From positions 1 to 48,706 of the forward strand of contig CAZRBG010000043.1 in NCBI GenBank assembly GCA_964598225.1: 48,706 nt of DNA, read 5' to 3'. Origin of the DNA: SG8-4 sp964598225 (GTDB lineage Bacteria > Planctomycetota > Phycisphaerae > Sedimentisphaerales > Anaerobacaceae). Below are positions 16,391-24,464 of this stretch, piece after piece. Within the stretch, counting starts at the first letter, position 1, and each line of letters starts with the position of its first letter. Below the pieces are notes generated by a model, which ran no database searches, was not told the DNA's origin, and saw nothing but the letters and a program-made list of their open reading frames with translations. The translations under genes were made by a program, and so were the position numbers.

Positions 16391-17611
16391 ATGAACGAAA
16401 GCAACGTTTTCGACATCGCAGTAGTCGGCGGCGGCATAGTGGGTTTGGCGTCCGCCTATAAAATCGGGCTGGCCCATCCTGATATATGCATCGCCGTGCT
16501 GGAAAAGGAGGAGGAGGTAGCGGTGCATCAGACCGGCCGCAATTCAGGAGTTATTCACTCCGGATTGTATTACCAGCCCGGCTCGAATAAAGCCAGGACC
16601 TGTGCAAGAGGCAGAAAGGAACTGTCGGCATTTGCAAAAAGGCATAAAATCCCCTTCGACATTTGCGGCAAGATTGTAGTCGCCACCCATGAAAAAGAGC
16701 GACCCACCCTCGAGATGATCCTGCAAAACGGGCTCGACAACGAGATAGAGGGCCTGGAGGAGATCGGCCCCGATCAAATCAAGGAGATCGAGCCGCATTG
16801 TGACGGGATCGCCGCCATCCGCGTGCCCGGCGCCGGTATTATTGATTTTGCCGCAGTGACGAGGAAACTGGCCGATCTCGTGGAAAAAAAGAACAAAGAC
16901 AACAGGATACTGACCTCTCATAAAGTTGAAGGTTTTGACAGGCACGATTTCTATACGAAGGTCCGGACGGACCAGGGGCCGATAGCGGCAAAGTACGTGA
17001 TAAACTGTGCCGGACTTCAGTGTGACAGAGTCGCAAAGATGGACAACGTCGAGCCAGGCATGAAGATTGTGCCTTTCCGCGGGGATTATTACGAACTGAC
17101 CGAGGAGGCGACCGAAAAGGTCAAAAACCTGATATATCCTGTGCCGGACCCGACCCTGCCTTTTCTCGGCGTCCATTTTACGCGGATGATTACCGGCGGC
17201 GTCGAGTGCGGTCCGAACGCAGTCTTTTCTTTCAAGAGGGAGGGCTACGGCAAAACAGATTTTGACCTGGGGGATACCGTAGATTCCCTGTCTTATCCCG
17301 GTCTGTGGAGAATGTTTATGAAATATTGGCGATCCGGCCTGAAGGAGTACGCCAGGGCGTTTTCCAAGAAGCTGTTTCTCCGGCAATTACAGAGACTCGT
17401 TCCTTCGCTGCAGGACAGTGATATAAGGCCCTGCCGGGCGGGAGTCAGAGCGCAGGCACTCGAACGCAACGGCAACCTGATAGACGACTTCAGAATCGAA
17501 AGACAGGCGAACTCAATTCATGTTTTGAATGCTCCGTCACCGGCCGCCACGGCCGCACTCGCCATCGGCGACCACGTTAACGAACTGGCAACGAAGTATT
17601 TCGATCTGTAG
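16391..17611 (+). CDS. lhgO: L-2-hydroxyglutarate oxidase/dehydrogenase
   Basis: A 406-aa FAD-dependent oxidoreductase of the DAO fold. The dinucleotide-binding motif is VVGGGIVGLASAY at about residues 11-23, followed by the family signature HQTGRNSGVIHSGLYY near 50-65. The C-terminal half has GVRAQAL and HVLNAPSPAATAALAIG, both typical of LhgO. It oxidises L-2-hydroxyglutarate to 2-oxoglutarate, passing electrons to oxygen or to a membrane quinone; in an anaerobe the dehydrogenase route is likelier. Length and motifs are complete. It is monocistronic by spacing. Confidence 0.93.
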   Translation: MNESNVFDIAVVGGGIVGLASAYKIGLAHPDICIAVLEKEEEVAVHQTGRNSGVIHSGLYYQPGSNKARTCARGRKELSAFAKRHKIPFDICGKIVVATHEKERPTLEMILQNGLDNEIEGLEEIGPDQIKEIEPHCDGIAAIRVPGAGIIDFAAVTRKLADLVEKKNKDNRILTSHKVEGFDRHDFYTKVRTDQGPIAAKYVINCAGLQCDRVAKMDNVEPGMKIVPFRGDYYELTEEATEKVKNLIYPVPDPTLPFLGVHFTRMITGGVECGPNAVFSFKREGYGKTDFDLGDTVDSLSYPGLWRMFMKYWRSGLKEYARAFSKKLFLRQLQRLVPSLQDSDIRPCRAGVRAQALERNGNLIDDFRIERQANSIHVLNAPSPAATAALAIGDHVNELATKYFDL

Positions 17612-17808
17612 GTGCTGTTGAGACCCTCAGAAGACGATGGAATATGGCAAACATCGAAAACAAAGACTACATCGTCATAGTTCAATGCCACATCGTTCAT
17701 CGACGAAAAATCCGAAAAACGCCGCAGGGAAGGAATGTACTGCAACACTGACTGAAATCTTGAGGTTCCATTTTGCCACCTCAAGTTGGACACTTTAGTA
17801 GCCAGCTT

Positions 17809-20184
17809 ATGAGCAAGCACCGGACTGACATGTTATTTGACACCGAAGTTGAGGACTATAAGGCCCTCGGCAAACACATCATTCGCGTGGCGTTCGAGTC
17901 TGCTGCGGATACGGAATTTGACTACCGCGTGCCGGATGAGATCTGGCCTGTGCGAGTAGGCCAAAGGGTTGAAGCGCCGTTTGGCAGAAAGAACAAGCCG
18001 CAAAAGGGCTTCTGCGTAGAGTCGGATGTTGCTTCGGAAGATGCGTTCGGTAGCGAGCAGCGGGGAATCCGGCTAAAGACGATTGCGCGCGTTGTTGACA
18101 AAGAGCCACTGCTCGATTCCGAGCTGATGGCGCTGGCTCGCTGGATAAGCGGCTATTATGTATGCCCGCTCGGTCAGGTTCTGGCTGCGATGGTGCCGGC
18201 CGCGGTTAAGAAAGGGGCTGGTGTCAAGATTCAGAAGTATGTGTACCTGATGATACAGCCAGGTGATGCGGATGCCGCTGTCGAGGGACTCAGAGGCACA
18301 AAGCAGAGGGCAATAGTCACATTCCTCCAGGAGCAAGAGGCGTTCGACGCCGATTCGGCCATAGAGCAGTCGCAGGTGATTAAAGCGGCAAAATGCACTC
18401 ACGAGCCTCTGAAAAGGCTGGCTCAACGCCGGATTGTGAAGATAGGACAGAAAACGATCCTCAAATCCCTGCCCGCTATTCCGGAATCGGTCGCGATCCA
18501 AAAGGAGCGTCAGATAGTCCTCAACGATGACCAGCAAAGAGCGCTTAACATCATAAAGCCCGGCATGAACTCGAACCAATTCGGCGTTTCTCTGATTCAT
18601 GGCGTCACCGACAGCGGCAAGACCGAACTTTATATCAGGGCTATACAGCACGTCCTGCTTAAAGACAAGACCGCCATCGTGCTGCTGCCCGAGATTGCTC
18701 TTACCGCCCAGACCGTTCAAAGATTCAGCGAGCGGTTCGAGAATATAGCCGTGATGCATTCGGGCCTTACCGCCGCTCAAAGGAACGTACAGTGGCAGAA
18801 AATCAAATCCGGCGAGGCCGATGTAGTTATCGGCGCCCGCTCGGCTGTCTTTGCGCCCTTATCTAATCTCGGACTCATAGTTATCGACGAAGAGCACGAG
18901 CCAAGCTATAAGCAAGACACTGCACCCCGTTACAACGGCCGAGACGTCGCTATCAAACGGGCGCAATTGGCAAATGCCCAGTGTATTCTCGGAAGCGCCA
19001 CGCCGTCGCTCGAGATGCTGGCCAATTGCCGTAGTAGGGAGCACTTCACCTTGCTGCGCCTTCCCAAAAGAGTTATGGATCTGCCTATGCCCCGGATGAA
19101 GCTGGTGGATCTGACTCAAGGTGGGATTACACAGAAGGGCATAAATCTGATAAGCGAGCCGCTGGCCCGGCATCTGAAAGAAATTCTTGAAAGAAAAGAG
19201 CAGGCGATCCTGTTGCTTAACCGACGCGGCTACAGTAATCTCGTATTCTGCCCGTCCTGCCGGCATACATTGCATTGCCGTAACTGTGATGTAACGCTTA
19301 CCTTTCACAAGTCGAAGAAACCTCGCTATGAGCGGATGCGGACGGTAACGGGCAAGCACATGAATTACGGCTACGCTATCTGTCATTATTGTCTCGCCCG
19401 GACACTCGTGCCGGAGAGATGCCCGCTCTGCGGCAAGGGATTCGCCATGATCGGGCTCGGCTCGCAGAGGCTCGAAGAAGAGCTGGCAGCAAAATTCCCC
19501 GAGGCCCGAGCCGCAAGAATTGACAGCGACTCAATGGCGAGCAAGGACTATTACCGGCTGCTACAGGATTTCGGCGAAGGGCGGATCGATATATTAGCCG
19601 GCACGCAGATGCTCGCCAAGGGGCTGCATTTTCCCAACGTGACACTGGTAGGGATTATCAGCGCCGATACCTGTCTTTACGTGCCGGACTTCCGGGCGAA
19701 CGAACGGACCTTCCAGCTTATTTCGCAGGTTGCCGGCCGCACCGGCCGCTCGGCAAAGAAGGGCACTGTATACGTCCAGACTTTTCTGGCCAATCAGCCG
19801 GCGATCAAGTTTGCCGTCGATGGCGATTTCAGCGGCTTCGTGAAGCAGGAAATGCGGCACCGCAAGGCGTGCAACTTGCCCCCATTCTGGCGGCTCGCTC
19901 GTATCATATTGCGTGACATGAAGTTCGACAAGCTCGAAGCCGCCTGCGGGCAAATGCGCCAACGAATCGACACCGTCGTCGCTCGCGAGGGCCTGCAAGC
20001 GACTATTCGCGGGCCAATGCCTGCCGTAATCAGCCGAATGCAGCGTTTTCACAGAATGCAAATCATCATCCAGGCCCCCAAGCCGGCAACCATACAAAGA
20101 CTCTTCGCCGCCCTGCGTGCCGAGCGGCCAATCCGCCCGGCTGTGAAAGTTGCTATAGATATCGACCCTGTAAATTTATTATAG
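17809..20184 (+). CDS. priA: Primosomal protein N' (replication restart helicase PriA)
   Basis: The start is uncertain: ATG 17809 (791 aa) is used here; TTG 17773 has TGAGG upstream and would add 12 residues, and ATG 17830 is also possible. Domain order is the N-terminal DNA-binding domain (DYRVPDEIWPVRVGQRV), winged helix, superfamily 2 helicase core with Walker A GVTDSGKTE near 265-273 and IDEEHEPSYKQ near 360, a zinc region with four Cys pairs (CPSC, CRNC, CHYC, CPLC, about 481-543), and LAGTQMLAKGLHFPNV. An extra segment of 10-15 residues (RYERMRTVTGKHMN) lies between the second and third Cys pairs. It reloads the replisome at stalled forks. Confidence 0.94.
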   Translation: MSKHRTDMLFDTEVEDYKALGKHIIRVAFESAADTEFDYRVPDEIWPVRVGQRVEAPFGRKNKPQKGFCVESDVASEDAFGSEQRGIRLKTIARVVDKEPLLDSELMALARWISGYYVCPLGQVLAAMVPAAVKKGAGVKIQKYVYLMIQPGDADAAVEGLRGTKQRAIVTFLQEQEAFDADSAIEQSQVIKAAKCTHEPLKRLAQRRIVKIGQKTILKSLPAIPESVAIQKERQIVLNDDQQRALNIIKPGMNSNQFGVSLIHGVTDSGKTELYIRAIQHVLLKDKTAIVLLPEIALTAQTVQRFSERFENIAVMHSGLTAAQRNVQWQKIKSGEADVVIGARSAVFAPLSNLGLIVIDEEHEPSYKQDTAPRYNGRDVAIKRAQLANAQCILGSATPSLEMLANCRSREHFTLLRLPKRVMDLPMPRMKLVDLTQGGITQKGINLISEPLARHLKEILERKEQAILLLNRRGYSNLVFCPSCRHTLHCRNCDVTLTFHKSKKPRYERMRTVTGKHMNYGYAICHYCLARTLVPERCPLCGKGFAMIGLGSQRLEEELAAKFPEARAARIDSDSMASKDYYRLLQDFGEGRIDILAGTQMLAKGLHFPNVTLVGIISADTCLYVPDFRANERTFQLISQVAGRTGRSAKKGTVYVQTFLANQPAIKFAVDGDFSGFVKQEMRHRKACNLPPFWRLARIILRDMKFDKLEAACGQMRQRIDTVVAREGLQATIRGPMPAVISRMQRFHRMQIIIQAPKPATIQRLFAALRAERPIRPAVKVAIDIDPVNLL

Positions 20185-20185
20185 C

Positions 20186-20214
20186 TTGCAACGAGTAGGC
20201 CGATATAGTATACT
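20186..20214 (+). promoter_or_regulatory. Promoter in front of the first tRNA-like copy
   Basis: TTGCAA at 20186-20191, 17-base spacer, TATACT at 20209-20214. It ends 16 bases before the tRNA-like sequence at 20231 and resembles the region before the intact tRNA-Pro (TAGTATA, then CGCTCGGGGAG in both), so it probably arose by duplication of the tRNA gene with its promoter. Confidence 0.55.
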
Positions 20215-20230
20215 CGGTAATTTATTCGCT

Positions 20231-20284
20231 CGGGGAGTAGCTCAGCTTGGCTGGAGCGTCCCTTAGGGAAGGTCGCAAGTTCAG
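20231..20284 (+). pseudogene. Truncated tRNA-Pro-like copy with shortened anticodon arm
   Basis: The first half matches the intact tRNA-Pro at 20668-20742 almost base for base (acceptor 5' strand, D arm). The anticodon arm is reduced from 17 to 11 bases (TCCCTTAGGGA). The match resumes for AGGTCGCAAGTTCA and then stops; the 3' T-arm strand and acceptor strand are missing. It cannot fold into a tRNA. The GIY-YIG reading frame starts 60 bases downstream. Confidence 0.7.
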
Positions 20285-20342
20285 GAATTAACCACTTGAT
20301 TCGCCGGTGGCGGGCTTCTGCGGGCATAGGGATATCGAATTG

Positions 20343-20594
20343 GTGTATTATGTTTATATCTTGCGGAGCATCAAAACAGGTAGACTCTACATCGGGCATA
20401 CCGACAACCTGGCTCGCAGGATTGAGGAGCACAATACCGGACGAGGTGGAAAGTACACTCGCCAGAACGGCCCGTGGGAGTTGGCCCACAGCTAATCTCA
20501 CCCGGACAGATCTTCTGCTGCAAAACGGGAGTTGTATCTGAAAAGCACGCCGGGCTCTCATGAAAAGAAGGTGTTGGCTGGCGTTCTTCAGTGA
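20343..20594 (+). pseudogene. GIY-YIG nuclease domain protein, interrupted by one stop codon
   Basis: Starting at GTG 20343 (AGGGA lies about ten bases upstream) the frame reads MYYVYILRSIKTGRLYIG, the classic YYVYIL...LYIG start of the single-domain GIY-YIG (UPF0213-like) family, with the R of LARRIEEHN and then KYTRQNGPWELAHS. A TAA at 20493-20495 interrupts it, but the same frame continues SHPDRSSAAKRELYLKS and ends at TGA 20592-20594, which is the normal C-terminal end of these 80-95 residue proteins. A single base change (GAA or CAA to TAA) would explain it. It sits between two tRNA-Pro-like copies. Confidence 0.75.
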
Positions 20595-20620
20595 TACGGC
20601 TAATGAATTTGAGAAATAGC

Positions 20621-20648
20621 TTGACTACAATTTCGGCTTTAGTATAGT
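20621..20648 (+). promoter_or_regulatory. Promoter of tRNA-Pro
   Basis: TTGACT at 20621-20626, a 16-base spacer and TATAGT at 20643-20648; the tRNA begins 20 bases further on. Confidence 0.65.
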
Positions 20649-20667
20649 ATTGTTGATGTATGTCGCT

Positions 20668-20742
20668 CGGGGAGTAGCTCAGCTTGGCTAGAGCGCTGCG
20701 TTCGGGACGCAGAGGTCGCAAGTTCAAATCTTGTCTCCCCGA
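20668..20742 (+). tRNA. tRNA-Pro (anticodon CGG)
   Basis: Acceptor strands CGGGGAG (20668-20674) and CTCCCCG (20735-20741) pair fully; A20742 is the discriminator base and CCA is not encoded. D stem GCTC/GAGC, anticodon arm CTGCG-TTCGGGA-CGCAG with CGG in the normal 34-36 place, five-base variable loop AGGTC, T arm GCAAG-TTCAAAT-CTTGT. It decodes CCG. It lies between two altered copies of itself. Confidence 0.95.
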
Positions 20743-20764
20743 TTGGAATGACGAAACAGTTAAC

Positions 20765-20855
20765 CGGGAAGTAGCTCAGCTTGGCCAGAGCGTCCCTTAG
20801 GGAAGGTCGCAAGGTTCCGCCGTAAGGTGTCCAGTGGAAAATCTTGTCTCCCCGA
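20765..20855 (+). pseudogene. tRNA-Pro-like copy with short anticodon arm and enlarged T loop
   Basis: Acceptor, D-arm and 3' ends match the intact tRNA-Pro, apart from a base change that breaks acceptor pair 5. The anticodon arm is the same 11-base TCCCTTAGGGA seen in the copy at 20231. The T loop grows from 7 to 29 bases by an insertion that can itself pair (TTCCGC with GTGGAA). It keeps the TCTCCCCGA 3' end. It cannot read codons normally; whether it is expressed as a structured RNA by read-through from the tRNA-Pro promoter is unknown. Confidence 0.65.
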
Positions 20856-21120
20856 CTTTTTCGGACCTATATAGTTCAGGAGGCTATGTGGGTCCTTTTT
20901 AGTCATGATAAAGATATTGTAGCATTTCCAAATCATTCCATCATTCAAAAAATCAAGGCGATAAAACGTTCGCAAGCTGTTCGTCAGCGTGAGCGAAATG
21001 TCTATCTTTGGCAATATTGTCGATTTTTCATTTCTTTAATCGTTTCGTTCCGGGTAATATAGTCAGCGGTATGTTCTGCAAGTGATTTGCCTTTAATATT
21101 TCGATTTGGAGGTTAGAGCC

Positions 21121-22554
21121 ATGTGTGAACACTGTACGCGACGGGAGTTTATTGGGACGGGAGTGGCCGGCGGACTGATGCTCGCCGCGGCAACATGGAG
21201 CCATGCCTGGGCCTCGCAATCACCACCTCGTCGATTTGGCGAGAAGTCTCGGATCTGCGTAATTTTTACCGGTCATCCCGCGCCGGCTGACCGCGACTGG
21301 GGGGCCGACGACCGACAGATACAGGCGATAAAAGCCCGTCTGGCCAAAGCGGAAAAAGACTTGGGAAACGTCGACTTAGTGATGGGCCGGTCAACCAGCG
21401 CCGAGCAAACCGCGGCTTTACTAAAGGAAGCGGGTCCTGAAGCACCGGTCCTCGTTAGCAATGTGCGGAACTTCGCCTTGACAAGGGTGGTCAAGCCGAT
21501 ACTCGACGGTTCGCATCCGATGCTCTTTTTCTCACTGCCGGCCAGCGGTCACGACTGGATGTACGCCCCGCGCTGGCATAGCCGGGGGCATCGAGTCACA
21601 CTTTTACCCAGCAGCGACTACGACGAACTCGAGCGAGCCCTTCGCCTTCTGCGCGTAATTCCCATGATGAAGCAGACGCGCATTCTTCTGTTCCCTCCGG
21701 CGCGAGGGACGGATCCCGCCAAGTCTCCGGACGAAGTTAAGAAACGTTTGGGAGCAGAGGTGGTTGCCGTTGAAGAGAAGACCTTTAGTGATATGATTGC
21801 CGCTGCCGAAGATGATGCAGTTAGAGCCGAGATCGACCGCTGGACAAAAGAGGCAAAGGAAATCGTCGAGCCGAACGCGGAGGATATTAGAAAGGCCGCT
21901 CGCGTCAGCATCGCATTGCAGAATCTCATGGCCGAGCAACAGGCCCAGGGACTGGCCATAGGGACATGTATGGGATGGCTGCCCAAAGGATTTCCCTGTC
22001 TGGGATTTACCCGCCTTCGCGATAACGGCATCCCCGCGGCGTGCGAGGGGGATATGGATTCTCTGTTGACCATGATGCTGTTTCAATACATGATCGATAA
22101 GCCCGGCTTCCAGGGCAATGCTACGTTCGATACTGCGCGCAACGCCTTATGGACCGCCCATTGCACGGCGCCGCTAAAAATGGACGGTCCCGGCGGCAAA
22201 GAAGCGCCGTACCTGCTCCGCGGCCATTCCGAGGTCCAGGGCAGCGGCTGCGTACCCGAAGTACAATACCGCCTCGGACAGACCGTAACCCGTACTAAAA
22301 TGATTAACCTGGATACTATACTGGCCTCGAAAGGCAAGATCATCGAGGTCCCGGAAAGGGCGGTCCATGGCTGCCGTAGCCAGATCGTTACCGAAGTCAA
22401 CGACGCGGCTAAGATGGCGGCCAACTGGAGCAGTGTTCTTGAAACGGAGGACGCCATGACGCTGCTGCATCGTGTGGTATTCTACGGCGACCACATGGAT
22501 AGCCTCCAACACCTCGCAAGGCTGATGGGCATGAAAGTAGTTGTAGAAGGTTAA
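21121..22554 (+). CDS. TAT-exported protein with L-fucose-isomerase-like C-terminal domain
   Basis: The ATG at 21121 has GGAGG about nine bases upstream; a TTG at 21106 is inside that site. The 477-aa product starts MCEHCTRREFIGTGVAGG, a twin-arginine signal (RR at 7-8) with a hydrophobic stretch and AWA cleavage region. The body alternates Rossmann-like strands (LVMGRSTSAEQ, APVLVSNVRN) with a C-terminal part (CEGDMDSLLTMMLFQY, GNATFDT, AHCTAPLKMDG, LRGHSEVQGSG) that recalls the C-terminal domain of L-fucose/arabinose isomerase-like proteins. The exact reaction is unknown, and export would be unusual for an isomerase. Enzyme activity is inference. Confidence 0.75.
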   Translation: MCEHCTRREFIGTGVAGGLMLAAATWSHAWASQSPPRRFGEKSRICVIFTGHPAPADRDWGADDRQIQAIKARLAKAEKDLGNVDLVMGRSTSAEQTAALLKEAGPEAPVLVSNVRNFALTRVVKPILDGSHPMLFFSLPASGHDWMYAPRWHSRGHRVTLLPSSDYDELERALRLLRVIPMMKQTRILLFPPARGTDPAKSPDEVKKRLGAEVVAVEEKTFSDMIAAAEDDAVRAEIDRWTKEAKEIVEPNAEDIRKAARVSIALQNLMAEQQAQGLAIGTCMGWLPKGFPCLGFTRLRDNGIPAACEGDMDSLLTMMLFQYMIDKPGFQGNATFDTARNALWTAHCTAPLKMDGPGGKEAPYLLRGHSEVQGSGCVPEVQYRLGQTVTRTKMINLDTILASKGKIIEVPERAVHGCRSQIVTEVNDAAKMAANWSSVLETEDAMTLLHRVVFYGDHMDSLQHLARLMGMKVVVEG

Positions 22555-22595
22555 CCTGATCTTTGTGACAATTATCGTGCGAGGGCTGCCAACTG

Positions 22596-22832
22596 GTGCC
22601 GGAGAAGCCCGATCCGGAGTGTCCCGTCTATCCCTGCGCGACGCCCAAGGGCATAGAGAATTGCGGCCAATGCCTGGATTTCGGCGGCGACAAGCTCAAA
22701 TGCCGGACGGACCTCGTGGAGGAATGCCTTGCCAAGGCCGGCAAGGTGCCTCCGGAGGACTACGAAACATTCTTCAAACCGTACTTGAGCGGTGAAGCCC
22801 TAACCGAGATTCACGAGGCACAGAACACTTAA
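22596..22832 (+). CDS. Small Cys-rich protein, DUF3795-like, probably N-terminally truncated
   Basis: From GTG 22596 the frame gives 78 aa (MPEKPDPECPVYPCATPKGI, then ENCGQCLDF). The Cys pattern continues in frame upstream (QLSCEGCQ) to a stop at 22566, so the coding likeness is longer than any possible start allows. DUF3795 proteins have an N-terminal CGLDC segment before such a CEGC/CPVYPC/CGQC ladder; that segment is absent. The gene is probably a decayed copy, or a short relative that starts at the GTG. Metal or Fe-S binding is plausible but not shown. Confidence 0.5.
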   Translation: MPEKPDPECPVYPCATPKGIENCGQCLDFGGDKLKCRTDLVEECLAKAGKVPPEDYETFFKPYLSGEALTEIHEAQNT

Positions 22833-22853
22833 GATAATATTAAGAGTGTTCTG
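22821..22853. terminator. Possible bidirectional hairpin between convergent genes
   Basis: CAGAACAC (22821-22828) pairs with GTGTTCTG (22846-22853), extended by TTAA/TTAA with a two-base bulge. It overlaps the end of the DUF3795-like gene and precedes the 3' end of the minus-strand propeller gene. No long T-run. Confidence 0.4.
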
Positions 22854-22899
22854 GGTGTTCTGTTGCCATCCCACGTCTGACGATGAATTTGTACTTCAC

Positions 22900-24240
22900 C
22901 TACTCCATCAGGCTATAGCAGAGGAGGCGCTGCAGGTAACGCAGGTAGAGCTTGCCGTTGGCTACGACCGGGATGGTCCAGGCTTCGTGGTCTATTTCGC
23001 CGAGTGCGTTCGGAAGTTGTGTGACGATCTGCAGGGCTTCGGGATCGGGTTTGACCAAAAAGAGGCTGCCCTCGTTGTCCATGCAGAGCAGATGGCCGTC
23101 CACGTGGAGCGTTGTGCCCCAGCCGAGTTTACCCGTGCGCCACTGCTCCGTGCCGTCATCGAGACTGACGCATTTGAAATATCCTCTGTTCTGGTTGCTC
23201 TGGCCGGAATAGCCGTAGAGAAAGGCGTCAATGATAAAGGGATCGGAATGATGTGAGGCGATAACTTTGCTCGTCCAGAGAACTTCAGCGTCTGCTCGGT
23301 TCGCTCTCAGCGCCTGACAGCCCGTTCCGTAGCCGGATGTGATGAATACCGTGCTGCCCTTTGTGACCGGTGTTGTTGCGTTGACGTTGTAGTTAGTCTT
23401 CCAGGGTACTGACCAGAATTCCTCGCCGTCATTTGGGTCGAAGCATGACAGTCCCGCCGCGTAGAATATCAGCAGACCGACCTGTTCATCCATATTGACA
23501 ATGGCAGGTGCGGCGTAGGCGGCTTCGCCCGGGCGGGACTTCCATGCAAGTTTGCCCGTCATCTTGTCGAATGCCATGGCCACGGCATTGCCGCCGGTCT
23601 GAACGAATACTTTGTCGCGATAAACCAGCGGTGAAGATGAGTGGCCCCAGCGGGGAGCCTCACCTCCGGCATCATTTACGTTGAGTTTCCACCGCAACTT
23701 GCCGTCATCCAGATTCCAGCAAAGCAGGTCGCCGCCGCGTCCGAACGTGTAGACACGGTCGTCCTCGATATAAGGCGTTGCCCGGGGTCCGGGACCATGA
23801 CTCGTGCCGGCTCTTGCCTTGTAGGAGCCCAGCCAGAGAAGCGTTCCGTCGTTGGGATCCAGACAGAAGACAAAATCCTCGCCGCTTCCTCTTCCGGGCA
23901 CTACGAGCCTGTTGCCCCGCACGACGGGGGCGGACCAGGTCGCACTTTGTCTGCCCTGGCAGAGATAGTCTACTTCCCAGAGCTTCTTCAGGCCGCCGGA
24001 GAAGTCTTTTCTGATCCCGCTGACGGCGCTTCTGCCGTCGCCATCGATGCCGCGCCAGCACGGCCAGTCTGCCGGACCTTTAGTCGGAGGCGAAAGATCG
24101 GCGGACGGCTCGGGAATAGCTCCGATCGGTCCGACGATATCCTGCACGCCATGAATAGCCTGCCAGGCCTTATAGACAACAAAGACTCCACATAAGCCAA
24201 CGACACAAACAAGCAAAATGAATATGTGTTTCCGTTTCAT
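22900..24240 (-). CDS. PQQ-like beta-propeller protein, membrane-anchored
   Basis: A 446-aa protein with an N-terminal anchor (HIFILLVCVVGLCGVFVVY) and then repeated propeller blades of the PQQ/BamB type: WPCWRGIDGDGRS opening, then D-P-N-D-G-T-L-L-W, D-D-G-K-L-R-W, TGKLAWKS, DPNDGEEFW, DDGTEQWRTG. The blades should form an extracytoplasmic domain. There are no catalytic residues of true quinoprotein dehydrogenases that I can see, so a binding or scaffold role is likelier. Such WRG-start propellers are abundant in planctomycetes. It runs opposite to the upstream TAT gene and is 224 bases downstream of nadE on the same strand. Confidence 0.85.
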   Translation of the reverse strand: MKRKHIFILLVCVVGLCGVFVVYKAWQAIHGVQDIVGPIGAIPEPSADLSPPTKGPADWPCWRGIDGDGRSAVSGIRKDFSGGLKKLWEVDYLCQGRQSATWSAPVVRGNRLVVPGRGSGEDFVFCLDPNDGTLLWLGSYKARAGTSHGPGPRATPYIEDDRVYTFGRGGDLLCWNLDDGKLRWKLNVNDAGGEAPRWGHSSSPLVYRDKVFVQTGGNAVAMAFDKMTGKLAWKSRPGEAAYAAPAIVNMDEQVGLLIFYAAGLSCFDPNDGEEFWSVPWKTNYNVNATTPVTKGSTVFITSGYGTGCQALRANRADAEVLWTSKVIASHHSDPFIIDAFLYGYSGQSNQNRGYFKCVSLDDGTEQWRTGKLGWGTTLHVDGHLLCMDNEGSLFLVKPDPEALQIVTQLPNALGEIDHEAWTIPVVANGKLYLRYLQRLLCYSLME

Positions 24241-24464
24241 TTGTACGCTCCCACGACCAAAGCGGCAACATGTCTTGTTCTGCTGAAATATCCCTTAATC
24301 ATGGCAAGTATCATACGCCGATGTTCGGCGACAGTTAAGAAATTTCTGTACGATCTGTCGATGGCAACGGCCCCGAGGCGCCGCTGTCCATCTTGGTCGA
24401 AGCCAAAGTGTTTCTGCAATTGGAGTTTTTGTGTCGAAGTAGCCGCTGGCGCAGCCCGAATACG

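Noticed and set aside
20231..20855. Idea that the altered tRNA copies are UAA suppressors (TTA in the loop) serving the TAA in the GIY-YIG gene
   Set aside because: The TTA sits in a three-base loop on a four-pair stem, not a seven-base anticodon loop, and one copy lacks its 3' half. The match is probably coincidence.
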